Source: Tritrichomonas foetus (lineage: Eukaryota; Parabasalia; Tritrichomonadida; Tritrichomonadidae). Taken from it: a DNA stretch of 64,000 nt. Of the stretch, positions 1 through 10,327 are shown one piece after another (within the stretch, counting starts at the first letter, position 1; each line of letters opens with the position of its first letter). Both the position numbers and the translations under genes were made by a program. The notes under the pieces were generated by a model. That model worked only from the letters and a program-made list of their open reading frames with translations. It was not told where the DNA came from and did no database searches. Location of the stretch: NCBI GenBank assembly GCA_001839685.1, contig MLAK01000412.1, positions 49,812 through 113,811 on the forward strand, given 5' to 3'.

Positions 1-3000
1 ACAAATCTCGAAATGGTATTCAAATGAAATTAATTTCTTAAGGAAACAAGTAATCAATCATGATCAAAGAAATCTTGAAGAAATGTCTTTAAGTGAAATT
101 TCGAATTTAATTCGTTCCAATTCTCTCCAGCCAATCGATTTCATATATGGAAAAGGTGTTGATCGAGTTTTATTTTTGTTAAAACATGATTTAGCACAAA
201 GTAAAAACTCAAACATTAATCAAAATTCTACCAATATTCAAAACCATTCACATGAAGAAGAAAAAGAAGGAGGTAAAAAAGAATTTCTAATGAATATAAA
301 GGAACAACCAATTTCCCATGAATTTTCGAGCAATCACAATTATCAAGATAATCTAGAAAGTCAACTTTCTCAGATTCAAAATGAAATAAAGATGATGAAA
401 AATAAATTATTAAATACTCCAAATATATCAAATGATATGATTTTGAGTGAATTGATGGATTTAAAAAATGAATCAGACACTATCTTCGAAAATCAAAAAC
501 ATCAGAATCGGAAACTAATCTCAAATCCCAACAGAAATACTCAAAAATTCCACACTAAATTCTCACAAAAATATCAAATAAATAAAAAGAATCAATTAAA
601 TCCCAGAAATGATCGATATTCACAAAATAATTCACAAATTATTTCATCCCAAGATTCAAATCACAAATTTATTCAGAAATTACATCGAAACAGAAATAAA
701 GAAAAAAATCGTGAAAAAACTTTTGAATTTAAAAATGAATTATATGATGAAGTAAAAGATGAATTGGGTATATTTGAATTAAATGGAAAAATGAAAGAAG
801 AATTAATTAGCAACATTTCAGCTGAAAAGCTTCATGATTATGAAGTTATTTGTGAATATATGACTTCTTTACTCACTCTTTTTCCTATTTCAAAGAATTA
901 TGGGAATAATTCAGTTGAAGAATTTCTATCAATTCTCGAATCAAATGGAACACTCCAAATTGTTTTACCGAATAAAAAGATAATTCATGTGAAAGCACCA
1001 TTACAATCTCCAATTTCTCTTGTTGAAGGACTCATCAACTCAGAAATGGACAAATTTTCTTCAGATACTCTTAAAGCGAAATACAAAGATTATTTATCAT
1101 CATCACAATCAAATTTGAAATTGAATCTTTCTTTTCCACTTCAAGCATCGCAACTTTCAATACTCTACAGAGATTTTGATTCCGAATATCCTACAATGAA
1201 ACTGAATAGTGAAAAGAAAACTTATACAATTCATGATTCAATGTTTTCCATATTTTGTGACAACTCAGACGATAAACAAAATTTAGAGAAGAAAAATAAA
1301 AAGAAAATCTCAACAACAAATCATCATCATCATCATAAATCACAATATTCCAGTCAAAATAATATTACTGATGACCATCAGAAAGAGATGAAAAGAGAAG
1401 TAAAGAATAATTTTAAGAAAAATGAAGTTCTTTATTGTGATAAAGATGAAATTAAATGCTGTTCTGTCAATCCAATTTTCAAAAATGTTGAACTTGGAAT
1501 ATTTGAAAACCTTTTCCAAGCTCTCTCACTTTTTAATAACATCTTTCATTTTCCAACAAATTGTACCACATTTGTTGAAAGCATTTATGAATCTTTATCA
1601 TATCCATTCAATTCAATTGGAAGATTATCACCAAATATTGGCCTCATTTTCAAATATCCATTCCTTTTCCCGACAGAAATCAAAACACTTGCATTTAAAC
1701 TAGTGGCATTCGATCCTCTTTCGGCATTGAAGAAAATTGCTCATGAATTTGGAAATTATCAAGGACAATTAAATTCATTCCCTAAGCAATCACCATTAAA
1801 AATAATTGTATCACGTGATAAAATATTTGAAAATGGTGTTTCTTATTTACAAAGATTCGCAAATAATAAAATTCCAATTGAAGTTCAATTTGAAGGAGAA
1901 AGTGGACGGGGACCAGGACCAACACGAGAATTTTTTACTCTTCTTTCTGAAGAATTCGTTAAAAGAAACATCTTCAGATATGATAAAACTCAAGGTTTAT
2001 TTCCAGCACCGAATTCTGATCCAGAATTATTCAAACTTCTTGGTATTTTCGTTGCAAAATCATTATCAATGGATATATTAACGGACCTTCATTTTCATCC
2101 AGCTTTTATTGAAATGCTAAAGGGGAATGAAGTATCTTTAGACAAAATTGATGAATCACTTGCAAGAAGTTTATCACATGACTTATCAGGATGCGATTTA
2201 TCAGAATACCCTGGATATCCAGATCTCAAGTCAGGAATTGACAATCAGGACTTGAAGTTTGAAGAGCAAATCATTCCTGAAACATATGATAATGATTCAA
2301 TTTTTCGAAAAAATATACAAGATCAGATAGATGATGAAAAACAACAGCAAAAAACTCATCATGAATTGTGTCCACAATTATCAGAAAATAATATGACTAA
2401 TCGTAAACAATTGTTACAACAGCAACAACAATTTAATCAATACAATCAATCACAACTTTCTCAGAACCATCAAAAACAAATTGGTCACCAACAAATTGAT
2501 CACCAACAACAAATTGATCACCAACAAATTGACCAACAACAAATTGATCACCAGCAACAAATTGGTCACCAACAAATTGATCAACAACAACAAATTGATC
2601 ANNNNNNNNNNNNNNNNNNNNNNNNNNNNNNNNNNNNNNNNNNNNNNNNNNNNNNNNNNNNNNNNNNNNNNNNNNNNNNNNNNNNNNNNNNNNNNNNNNN
2701 NNNNNNNNNNNNNNNNNNNNNNNNNNNNNNNNNNNNNNNNNNCAACAAATTGATCACCAACAAATTGATCACCAACAAATTGATCAACAGCAACAATATG
2801 AACAACAACAATCAAAGATGTCTTATTTAGATTATTCTCAAAATCATTCAGAATTAGACGACTTTTCTCCCTGCATAAATAATAAACAAAATCAAGTAAA
2901 TAAATTATTTTCCACTTATCAAAGTCCTCAAACAGTGTGCAATCAATTAATATCCAACATCAGAAGCCAAGAACAAGAACAAGAACATGTGTTCCTAGAC

Positions 3001-3543
3001 AATTTTGAACAAGCAGCAAAAGAGGAAAACTTTCGAAATTTCGTTATTGACAAAACAATTGGCGAAAACATCCAAAATTGTTGCAAATCTTTTCGAGATG
3101 GATTCAGCACTGTCATCAACTTTACTCTTACTGATATTTTCACATCTAAAGAGTTAATTGATATCATCGGGGGCATTTCCAAACCAATCACGAAAGAAGA
3201 AATGCAAAATTTCATCGATTTGAATGGATACAATTCGAATGATGAACAAGTCTCGTATTTCTTTGATACTATTTTGGAGATGACACCAAAAGAACAACAA
3301 AAATTCCTTCGATACGTTACAGCATCACAAGCACTTCCTGCAGGTGGTCTAAAGGAACTTCAACCTCACTTAACTCTCACAAGAATTGACTTTGATAACT
3401 CAATAAATATTGATTTAGCTTACCCTACAGTTTCAACGTGCTCCAATATGGTGAAACTGCCGCCATTTTCATCCAAAGAAGTTTTACAAACACAGCTTAA
3501 GAAAGCAATTGAATTCAGTGGATTGACTTTCCAACTTGGATGA
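1..3543 (+). CDS. HECT-type E3 ubiquitin ligase (TRIP12/UPL3-like), 5' truncated, interrupted by gap
   Basis: One gene in two frames. The frame is open from the left edge (first Met at 83), so the N-terminus lies outside the window. The first ~560 residues are Asn/Gln/Lys-rich low complexity with a His run near 1322. HECT signatures start near 1880 (FEGESGRGPGPTREFF) and continue with LLGIFVAKSLSMD near 2035 and a PGYPD motif near 2210. The C-lobe carries LPAGGLKELQPHLTLTRI near 3335 and STCSNMVKLPPFSS, whose Cys (3439-3441) is the expected thioester cysteine. The TCxNxxKLPxxSS form is that of the TRIP12/UPL3/Ufd4 group. A long Gln-rich insertion with QQIDH repeats splits the HECT domain. The frame before the 141-N gap differs from the frame after it, but the repeat reads QQIDH in both, so I treat the gap length as wrong rather than the gene as broken. 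Expected role: polyubiquitination of degradation substrates. Confidence 0.88.
2476..2790 (+). repeat. Tandem repeat encoding QQIDH/QQIGH units
   Basis: Units of about 15 nt (caacaaattgatcac and variants with an extra caa or with ggt for gat) run into the N gap from both sides. They encode Gln-Gln-Ile-Asp-His in frame. The array lies inside the HECT coding sequence and was probably the cause of the assembly gap. True copy number is unknown. Confidence 0.9.
2602..2742. other. Assembly gap (141 N) in the HECT repeat
   Basis: A run of N bounded on both sides by the same QQIDH-encoding repeat. The reading frame is position mod 3 = 2 before it and mod 3 = 1 after it, so the real missing length should be 1 modulo 3 rather than 141 if the gene is intact. 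Confidence 0.97.
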
Positions 3544-3929
3544 AATATGACTTGGTAAGTTTAAATAAATTTTTTAATTATTATTTATGATTATTTTCTT
3601 TTATATTTTTCTTTTTATTGATATAATTTCTGGATAATTTGCCTTTTTCAGGATTTGAGAATCTCTATTTCATTAAATTCATCATAAAGTGAATCTCTTC
3701 ACAGCTATTTATTATGATACACAACTTAAATTATTATATTCATCTTTATTATTCATATTAATTCGAAGATTCTCAAGATATTCTCATTTTATATTAACCA
3801 GTCAGTTTTTATTCAATCCGGCACTTTCAATTTTTTTAACTCTCCATTCGATTTTCAATAATTTCTGAAAATATTATAATCGTATCTGAATTTTTTCACT
3901 TTTTCAAAAATCTCTGAAACTTTCATCAA
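3544..3929. other. Intergenic, AT-rich
   Basis: No coding signal. It contains a gtaagt near 3555 and a tttttcag near 3645 that could be mistaken for an intron, but there is no trichomonad-type branch/acceptor block. The last bases before the ABC transporter start read ttcatcaaATG, an initiator-like TCA placed directly at the start codon. Confidence 0.6.
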
Positions 3930-6341
3930 ATGAATCAAAAACTTCTCGAAACAACAAATCAGCTTTATTCGACACAGGAGCTCAACAATGATGCCTCACC
4001 ATTTGGAAAGTGGACGGCTCGAAAAGTTTCATCACGCAGAATCATCAACCAGCTTTTCCGGAAGGAATTCATATCAAAAATTAGACATCCGCCTTCAATT
4101 ATTGAATTTCTCGGAGCTTGCTTTGTGGCAGCACTTTTGTATCCCGTTTGGCTGTTTGCCAGGAAAACTATACACGGAACGCTCCAGCCGCCGATGTACA
4201 ACGGCACTATTGAAGATTTTGCAACTGAACTTATTCAATTTGTATACTTTACACAGGAGCCAAAATTAGTATTTTTGCCAGATGACTTTTACACACGTTT
4301 ACTTCAAGTTTCATTTAAAGAAGCGTTTGATGCAATGAACGCAACACAAATGTCTTATTATATCGTGAACACGACTGATGAAATGAGAGAAAAAATTTAT
4401 TCATCAGATAGTAATGGAATTGGAATTTATTGGGTGAACTCAAATGAATCAATTTTTGCGTATCAAAGGCCAATCATTCAAATTTATAAACAAACTTTAA
4501 CAGGGGATCCAGAGGGAATCATTCTAGCTATGATTTTGAAGATACTTTCTGAATTACATCTTACTCGTCAGGATTGGTCAATTATGCCTTTCCAAGAATT
4601 TGCACAACCAACTCATGACGATTTATATGATATTCAAATTATTGTTGCACTTTTTGCTATCATTCCTGTCGTTCTTGCGACAATGCCATCATTACAATCA
4701 ATCTTATTAGAAAAAGATCTTCATGTAACCCATTTAATTTTCATGATGGGTTGTACTGAAGTTCAATATTGGTTTGTTCAAATTGTTTTCATGATAGTTT
4801 CAGGATATATTCCATATATTTTATTTGGAATAATGATGTGCTATCTTTTCGCCATGGTTGGAACTAGTTTTACTCTATTTTTGTTTTTCTCATTTCTCTT
4901 TGTTGTTGCACATTGTTTCTTTTTATTATGCATTATTTCATTCTTTAAACATGCATCAACAGGACATGCAATGACAGTTGTTACTGCACTTTTTGTGATT
5001 TTCTTCGGATATCTTCATTATTTCTATACTCTTAATGAAAATAACTCATCAGAATCACTTAAACATGGACTTTCTGTCATTCCACTTTCTGCTTATCAAC
5101 TTCTCATTTTGATGTGTTTCAATAGAATCAAAAATGGATTTCCTGGAGTTGGTTGGGCTGATATTTTTGATAATTCTTATGAATATCCAATTTGGTATGG
5201 CCTCGCATGGCTTACAGCTGAATGCTTCTTTTATCTTCTTTTATGGATCCTCTTTAATGCAACTAATCCTCGTAATTTTGGAATCCAATTGATTCGATGG
5301 AAAGATTTCTTCAAGAAACAAGCCTGGAAACGAATTTTTTCACCTTCAATTGATCCAAAAGATATGGAATCACTTTATTCTGCCAAAATTGCTATCGAAG
5401 TAAATAATGTAACAAAAGTATTTAAAGGAAAGAAACCAATTGTTGCAGTCGATGATGTTTCATTTACTATTAATCAAGGTGAAGTTATCGTAATGATTGG
5501 TCCAAATGGTGCTGGAAAATCTACATTAATTAATACAATCTCGGGTGCTTTATTGAGTGATTCTGGAAATATGAGTCTTTTTGGAAAGCAACCAACCACA
5601 CACTTCACAGATATTCATCAATACCTTGGAATTTGTTTCCAAGATAATGTTTTAATTCCTTTAATGAATGTTCGAGAACATTTCTTCTTGTTTGGTGCAT
5701 TTAGAGGAATTTCTGAAGAAGATCTAAATAATGCCATCAGTTACTTCTCTGATAATCTTCAACTTCAAGAATGTCTTTATACAAGATCCATTGATTTGTC
5801 TGGTGGACAGAAGCGAAAGCTTTGTTTGGCCCTTGCTTTGCTTGGTAATCCTCCAATTGTGATCATGGATGAACCAACTGCAGGAGTTGATGTTCAAGCA
5901 CGACAACTTATATGGAAAACAATTGCTGGACTGAAGAATTCTACTTGTTTAATTACATCACATGCTTTAGAAGAAGCTGAGGCTGTTTCTTCAAGATTGT
6001 TCATAGTTGCTAAAGGTCAAGTTCCTTATCGAGGAACTTCAACAGAACTTAGACAACAATTCAAATGTGGATATTTACTCAGAGTTGAACGTGAAGATGG
6101 AAAAGTTGGCCCTGTACTTGATTTAGTCAGGAAGCATATTCCCGATGCGAGAATTACTGAAGAAAGAGAGGATTCTATCACTATGCCAGTCAACAAAAAT
6201 GTTCCTGTAATGTTACATGAACTTGTTGATAGAAAAGAAGAACTTGGAGTAGTTTCTTATTCTTTTGCGGTAGAACAACTTGAAGATATGTTATTAAATA
6301 TGGTAGAAACAGCAGAAGCTCAAATAGAACAGAATTTTTGA
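3930..6341 (+). CDS. ABC transporter, ABCA-type half transporter (TMD-NBD)
   Basis: 803 residues. One hydrophobic segment lies near residues 45-65, followed by a ~160-residue presumed lumenal/extracellular loop. A block of about six membrane segments follows (residues ~235-445), as in the ABC2-membrane fold. The nucleotide-binding domain has Walker A GPNGAGKST near residue 526, signature LSGGQKRKL near 623, Walker B PIVIMDEPTAGVD near 645 and switch His in ITSHALEEAEA near 680, so all ATPase motifs are intact. The order TMD-NBD with one large loop after the first membrane segment is that of ABCA proteins, here as a half molecule that must dimerise. ABCA proteins generally move lipids across membranes; the substrate cannot be read from sequence. 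ATG at 3930 is the first Met after an initiator-like TCA. Confidence 0.9.
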   Translation: MNQKLLETTNQLYSTQELNNDASPFGKWTARKVSSRRIINQLFRKEFISKIRHPPSIIEFLGACFVAALLYPVWLFARKTIHGTLQPPMYNGTIEDFATELIQFVYFTQEPKLVFLPDDFYTRLLQVSFKEAFDAMNATQMSYYIVNTTDEMREKIYSSDSNGIGIYWVNSNESIFAYQRPIIQIYKQTLTGDPEGIILAMILKILSELHLTRQDWSIMPFQEFAQPTHDDLYDIQIIVALFAIIPVVLATMPSLQSILLEKDLHVTHLIFMMGCTEVQYWFVQIVFMIVSGYIPYILFGIMMCYLFAMVGTSFTLFLFFSFLFVVAHCFFLLCIISFFKHASTGHAMTVVTALFVIFFGYLHYFYTLNENNSSESLKHGLSVIPLSAYQLLILMCFNRIKNGFPGVGWADIFDNSYEYPIWYGLAWLTAECFFYLLLWILFNATNPRNFGIQLIRWKDFFKKQAWKRIFSPSIDPKDMESLYSAKIAIEVNNVTKVFKGKKPIVAVDDVSFTINQGEVIVMIGPNGAGKSTLINTISGALLSDSGNMSLFGKQPTTHFTDIHQYLGICFQDNVLIPLMNVREHFFLFGAFRGISEEDLNNAISYFSDNLQLQECLYTRSIDLSGGQKRKLCLALALLGNPPIVIMDEPTAGVDVQARQLIWKTIAGLKNSTCLITSHALEEAEAVSSRLFIVAKGQVPYRGTSTELRQQFKCGYLLRVEREDGKVGPVLDLVRKHIPDARITEEREDSITMPVNKNVPVMLHELVDRKEELGVVSYSFAVEQLEDMLLNMVETAEAQIEQNF

Positions 6342-6657
6342 GATAACTTCTTAATAAAAATATTCCAGATAATATTATTTTTAAATGAGATATGTGAATC
6401 CAGACATCATATCTCGTATAAATAATAAAAATACATTTAACAATAAAACAATAGAAGAATTGAAAGATTAACTATTTAAAAAACAAAATATCTATATACA
6501 AAAAACTCTACTCTAGCAATAAACAAGCAATTACCAAGGGAAAAGGCAAGATTTTGATTAATTGAATACAATGACTACAAAATATCTCATTGGGACTCTT
6601 ATTAAATGACAAATATAATACAAATTAATTCAAACAAAAATATGATCTTTTTCAGTT
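6342..6657. other. Intergenic between convergent genes
   Basis: AT-rich spacer between the 3' ends of the ABC transporter (+) and the coiled-coil gene (-). It holds TAAA-type sequences that could serve 3'-end formation. No gene seen. Confidence 0.6.
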
Positions 6658-7482
6658 CTAGCTGTTTGAGGTTGAAGATGAATAATTATTACATTGATAG
6701 ACATTTTCACGTCCCTGTAAAAGTGTGCTATCTTTTCGTGCTTGAACTATTTTTCTCTTTCTGTCTTCAAGCCAAACTCGATGCTGAGATTGAATTTCTG
6801 CTCTATCTTTAATTATATTTTCGATTGATTTTTTTATCTCGTCAACATCATTCAATAAGTTTTTTTCAATCTGAGTCAAAAGTAAAAGTTCGGAATTATT
6901 TTCGAGTTCACATTTTTTCCTATTATTTGAATCATTTTTAATTTGTTGGATTTTATTTTCAAGAAAAATTAATTCGTCGTTTGCGTGATTCATTACATCC
7001 GGCTTAACTTCTGGCACTTTTGTAGGAAATCCAAAATTCTGTCCCGAGTTTGGCGAAAATCCGATTTTTCCAAGCGACATTCCGCGGCCTTTTGTGAGAG
7101 TCATTTTATTTGAGAGAGGAGACGAACAAGTAAAAGCGTATTGTTTCTTTTGACCGTTTTGACCATTTTTTAAATCGGAATTTTTGCCTGAATGATTGTA
7201 TTTGAATGATGGAAATAATTTTTTTTCGTCTTCTTCTTCTCCATCGCTATGAAAGACGCCATTCAAAGCGTCTGATATATTCATATTGTTTGCGCATGGC
7301 GAACAGGAAAGGCGCCGACCGCTTAGTGACTTTTCGATCAATGGGAAAAATTGGGCATCTAAAGAAGCATCTGATTGTATTTTTCGGTGATGGGAAGGCT
7401 TGGATTGCTGAGTGGTGTGCGTTTCAGCTGGTTCTTCGCATTTCGAATCAGAGATAATATAGTGACATCTCTCGGCTTGCAT
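6658..7482 (-). CDS. Hypothetical coiled-coil protein
   Basis: 274 residues, family not recognised. The N-terminal ~160 residues are Ser/Lys/Gly-rich and look disordered, with an acidic patch GEEEDEKK near residue 82. Residues ~165-255 form a charged heptad-like helical stretch (ENKIQQIKND through DEIKKSIENIIKD) that should be a coiled coil. The C-terminal tail is Ser/Asn-rich. There is no signal peptide or membrane segment, so cytosolic or cytoskeletal location is likely. A proper ATG, sustained non-repetitive codon use and a 5' end richer in GC than the flanks support a real gene. Confidence 0.6.
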   Translation of the reverse strand: MQAERCHYIISDSKCEEPAETHTTQQSKPSHHRKIQSDASLDAQFFPLIEKSLSGRRLSCSPCANNMNISDALNGVFHSDGEEEDEKKLFPSFKYNHSGKNSDLKNGQNGQKKQYAFTCSSPLSNKMTLTKGRGMSLGKIGFSPNSGQNFGFPTKVPEVKPDVMNHANDELIFLENKIQQIKNDSNNRKKCELENNSELLLLTQIEKNLLNDVDEIKKSIENIIKDRAEIQSQHRVWLEDRKRKIVQARKDSTLLQGRENVYQCNNYSSSTSNS

Positions 7483-8858
7483 TTTTCTCTTTGAGCTTTT
7501 TCATAAGACATTCATTCATTTTTGTATAGAAAGTTTCAATCCAATACATTCATAATGTCAATATAAACAAAATTGACTATTTTTTATTTAAGTTCATACT
7601 TTTTAAATTAATTTAAATAATTTCTATAGTTGGTGCATAAATTTTATTTGAACGTTTAAATAACTATCTGAAATTTGGAAGATTTTCAATTGAGGAGAAA
7701 TAGAAATGATGAAATTGTGATAATTTTATGAAAAAGTGATAATTCATAATTGATAACATAAAAACATAAAAGAAAAAGTCCACAGTCATAGAAACATTTC
7801 TTATGAAAAAATCATTTTTTCAAAGAATATAAATTTATCAATCATTATACTGGAAACTCTGCATGTGAGTAATAGATGGTACAATAGTCTTTTTTAGTGG
7901 GGAATTTCGTGTTTGAGTAATCAGTATAACATGTGAAATCTCGGAGATATATGTGATATTTTTTATTTATCAAGATTTTATGCCGAACGTTGAAAATGTA
8001 TTCAATCAAAAAATTCGGAGTAGTGGTTTTATCTCATGACCATTATGGATAATTTGATTTTTGAAGTTAATATCTACAAATAAAACTTAAAATATATAGT
8101 GAATAACAAATTTAAAAGCTAAAATCTAACTAGAGCCAATATTAGTTGAATGAACTATGTGATTTTTGAATAAATGGTCTTTATATAAATATTTTGATGA
8201 CAACAATAACGATATGTCATAAGTGTCTCCAAAAATCACCAGTGTCTTTCAACCCAATATTAATATGAATAATGATGATATCAAATTTTTATCAACCAAA
8301 ACCTATGTGAAAACTTACCAAATAAAAATTATTAGATTTTAGATGGCGATCTTGTCAAATGATATTCCCAAATAATTTTTTCAAATGTGATTCATCACTT
8401 TAAAGTGGTAATGCATTTATAATATTCTAGAGTTAGAATGAATTTGTGACCTATAAGTTTCTTTCGTGTCAATTCTACAAGCTATTCACCCATGCGAATA
8501 TTCGCTATTCGTAATTTCATGAATAATATTGAGTTCTCAACATTATTCTATTTCGTCGTTTCTTTTATCATGATATTAGATGTTTAAGTTCGACTGTATA
8601 ATTGTCTTGTTCTCATACAAATATTATTTACAATGAGACATATTGTAATGATGATTTACATTAATGATGATGACTTATGTATAAAGTTAAACGTCAAATG
8701 TGGAAAAAAATAAAAATAAAAATATAGATATAAGTTTCATGAATGAGAAGCAAGCATTTATTTACAACAATCAAAATGAATGGAAATTCATCCATTAAGT
8801 CACATTTTATTAATATAATCAATTTTGTAAGAAGCATAAAACACAAAACATTAGAATG
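7483..8858. other. Long AT-rich intergenic region
   Basis: No convincing reading frame. Around 7785-7890 the sequence resembles 16800-16900 (shared tatagaaacattt, ttttttcaaa, atcatcatac-like blocks with substitutions), suggesting an old dispersed repeat. No tRNA-like A/B boxes seen. Confidence 0.5.
7785..7890 (+). repeat. Degenerate dispersed repeat, copy 1
   Basis: Read by eye it aligns with 16798-16900 in the same orientation: catagaaacattt / atatagaaacattt, then cattttttcaaa / tattttttcaaa, then atcaatcattatactggaaa / ctcgatcatcatacgggaaa. It lies outside genes in both places and is too diverged to call a transposon type. Confidence 0.4.
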
Positions 8859-9953
8859 TTAGGAATTCCAAATTTCTTTTGATATTTCATATACAAGCTT
8901 CATTTTATTCCATTGTTCTTGTTGAGTTATCAAATTCCCTTCGATTGATGAAGCAAAACCGCATTGAGTTGAAATTCCAAGTCTTTCAATTGGAACAAAT
9001 TTTGCAGCTTCATGAATTTTATGAATAATAATATCTTTATTTTCCAATTCACCTTTCTTTGAAGAAATTAATCCGAGAAAAACCATTTGATTTTTCATGT
9101 GCTTGAGTGCTTCGAAAGTGCCACAACGAGATTCGTCATCATATTCGAGCAAAAATGCATCAACTGGAACTTGTGCGAATAAGAAAGGAGCTATTGGATC
9201 GTATGGTCCTTCATAAAGCCAATCAGATTTATGATTACCACGACAACAATGAATAGCAAGTTTTAAATCGTTTGGTTTGTTTTCAATTATTTTTTGATAA
9301 ATTTGAACATAATTATTTAAAGTAGTTTCGATTGAAAAACCAAACATTTGAAGCATTCGAACATTGGATTGATCACACATGAAATTCCATACACCATCAT
9401 CAAATTGAATATATCGACAGCCTGCATCATAGAACTTTTTCAATGCCGCTTGATACAATTTAACAATATCATCAAACAAAAGGGCTTCATCAGGATAAAC
9501 TGTATGATTTGATACTCCATGTATGGTCAATTCAAGAGGAGATGGAATAGTCATTTTTGGGATGGCTAAGATAACCTTATCTTTCAGAAATAAAAAATCT
9601 CTGATTTGCGGATGATTTTCTGGAAAAGAAATTCGATCAACGATATGAATAACTTCTTGATTTGTGACTTCTGTCCCACAATGAAATTTACTTTTGCCTT
9701 TAATTGTAATAACTTCTATTCCTCGAATGTGTCTAAAAAAATCGACGTTGTGCCAGGAGCGCCTAAGTTCACCATCTGTCACGGATCTGAAGCCGATTGA
9801 TTCTAAAAGTCTGACGAGTCGTGTTATTTCCGAATCTTCTGCCGATCGAAGATCTTCGAATGATAGTTGATCGAGTTTGAAGCGAGAATGTAATGATTTA
9901 AGACTATCTGAACGCAAAAAGCTTCCTACAACATCAGCATGATAAGGAAACAT
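8859..9953 (-). CDS. MetE C-terminal-domain-like methyltransferase (YxjG/YxjH type)
   Basis: 364 residues, matching in size the single-domain relatives of cobalamin-independent methionine synthase rather than the ~750-residue MetE. Predicted zinc ligands are all present: His235 and Cys237 in AIHCCRGNH, Glu270 in FLLEYDD, and Cys331 in GISTQCGFAS. The N-terminus has VVGSFLRS and SVTDGELRRSWHN, typical of the YxjG/YxjH group. MetE enzymes transfer a methyl group to homocysteine; the methyl donor and acceptor of the short forms vary, so methionine synthesis here is inference. The protein is compact, soluble and without targeting signals. The family is mainly bacterial, so acquisition by lateral transfer is plausible. 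The ATG at 9953 is the natural start. Confidence 0.82.
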   Translation of the reverse strand: MFPYHADVVGSFLRSDSLKSLHSRFKLDQLSFEDLRSAEDSEITRLVRLLESIGFRSVTDGELRRSWHNVDFFRHIRGIEVITIKGKSKFHCGTEVTNQEVIHIVDRISFPENHPQIRDFLFLKDKVILAIPKMTIPSPLELTIHGVSNHTVYPDEALLFDDIVKLYQAALKKFYDAGCRYIQFDDGVWNFMCDQSNVRMLQMFGFSIETTLNNYVQIYQKIIENKPNDLKLAIHCCRGNHKSDWLYEGPYDPIAPFLFAQVPVDAFLLEYDDESRCGTFEALKHMKNQMVFLGLISSKKGELENKDIIIHKIHEAAKFVPIERLGISTQCGFASSIEGNLITQQEQWNKMKLVYEISKEIWNS

Positions 9954-10327
9954 TTTGATTTTTTATATCACATGTCCATCAATGAAATGTGATCTATTAT
10001 TTTTCTTATATTAACCAATCAACATCAAAAAGTTCATGAAATACTTTGTTAATCACACTATCATAGAATTCAATAATTTTAGATCGATAATATCTCATAA
10101 AAGAATAGAAGAGGAAGGTATCTGATATGAACTCATCATAATCAAAATGATGATGATATTAATTATTGGATAAACAATGCGAATAAAAATTGTCAAAAAA
10201 AAAAAAAAAAAAAAAAAAAATGAAACTCTCAATTTGAAATAAAGAAAAAAAAATTGTAAAATTAGAATAAGAAAGACATTTATAAATATAATCTATATAT
10301 AAAAAGATGCTAGATGTTAAAAAAATA
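9954..10327. other. Intergenic with 26-A tract
   Basis: Spacer between two minus-strand genes. It contains an uninterrupted run of 26 A at 10195-10220 and a 7-bp inverted repeat (atcacat/atgtgat, 9967-9993) just upstream of the methyltransferase start. No gene seen. Confidence 0.6.
10195..10220. repeat. Homopolymer A26
   Basis: Twenty-six consecutive A on the plus strand, about 108 bases past the stop codon of the diacylglycerol kinase gene (T-run on the coding strand of that gene). No duplicated flank that would mark a retroposed cDNA was seen. Confidence 0.95.

Noticed and set aside
3544..3660. gtaagt near 3555 and tttttcag near 3645 as an intron after the HECT stop
   Set aside because: Trichomonad introns have a characteristic ACTAAC-type block fused to the acceptor, which is absent, and the HECT protein already ends at its natural C-terminus.
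10195..10220. A26 tract as a retroposed poly(A) tail
   Set aside because: No adjacent gene copy and no target-site duplication; it is downstream of a gene in the opposite sense.
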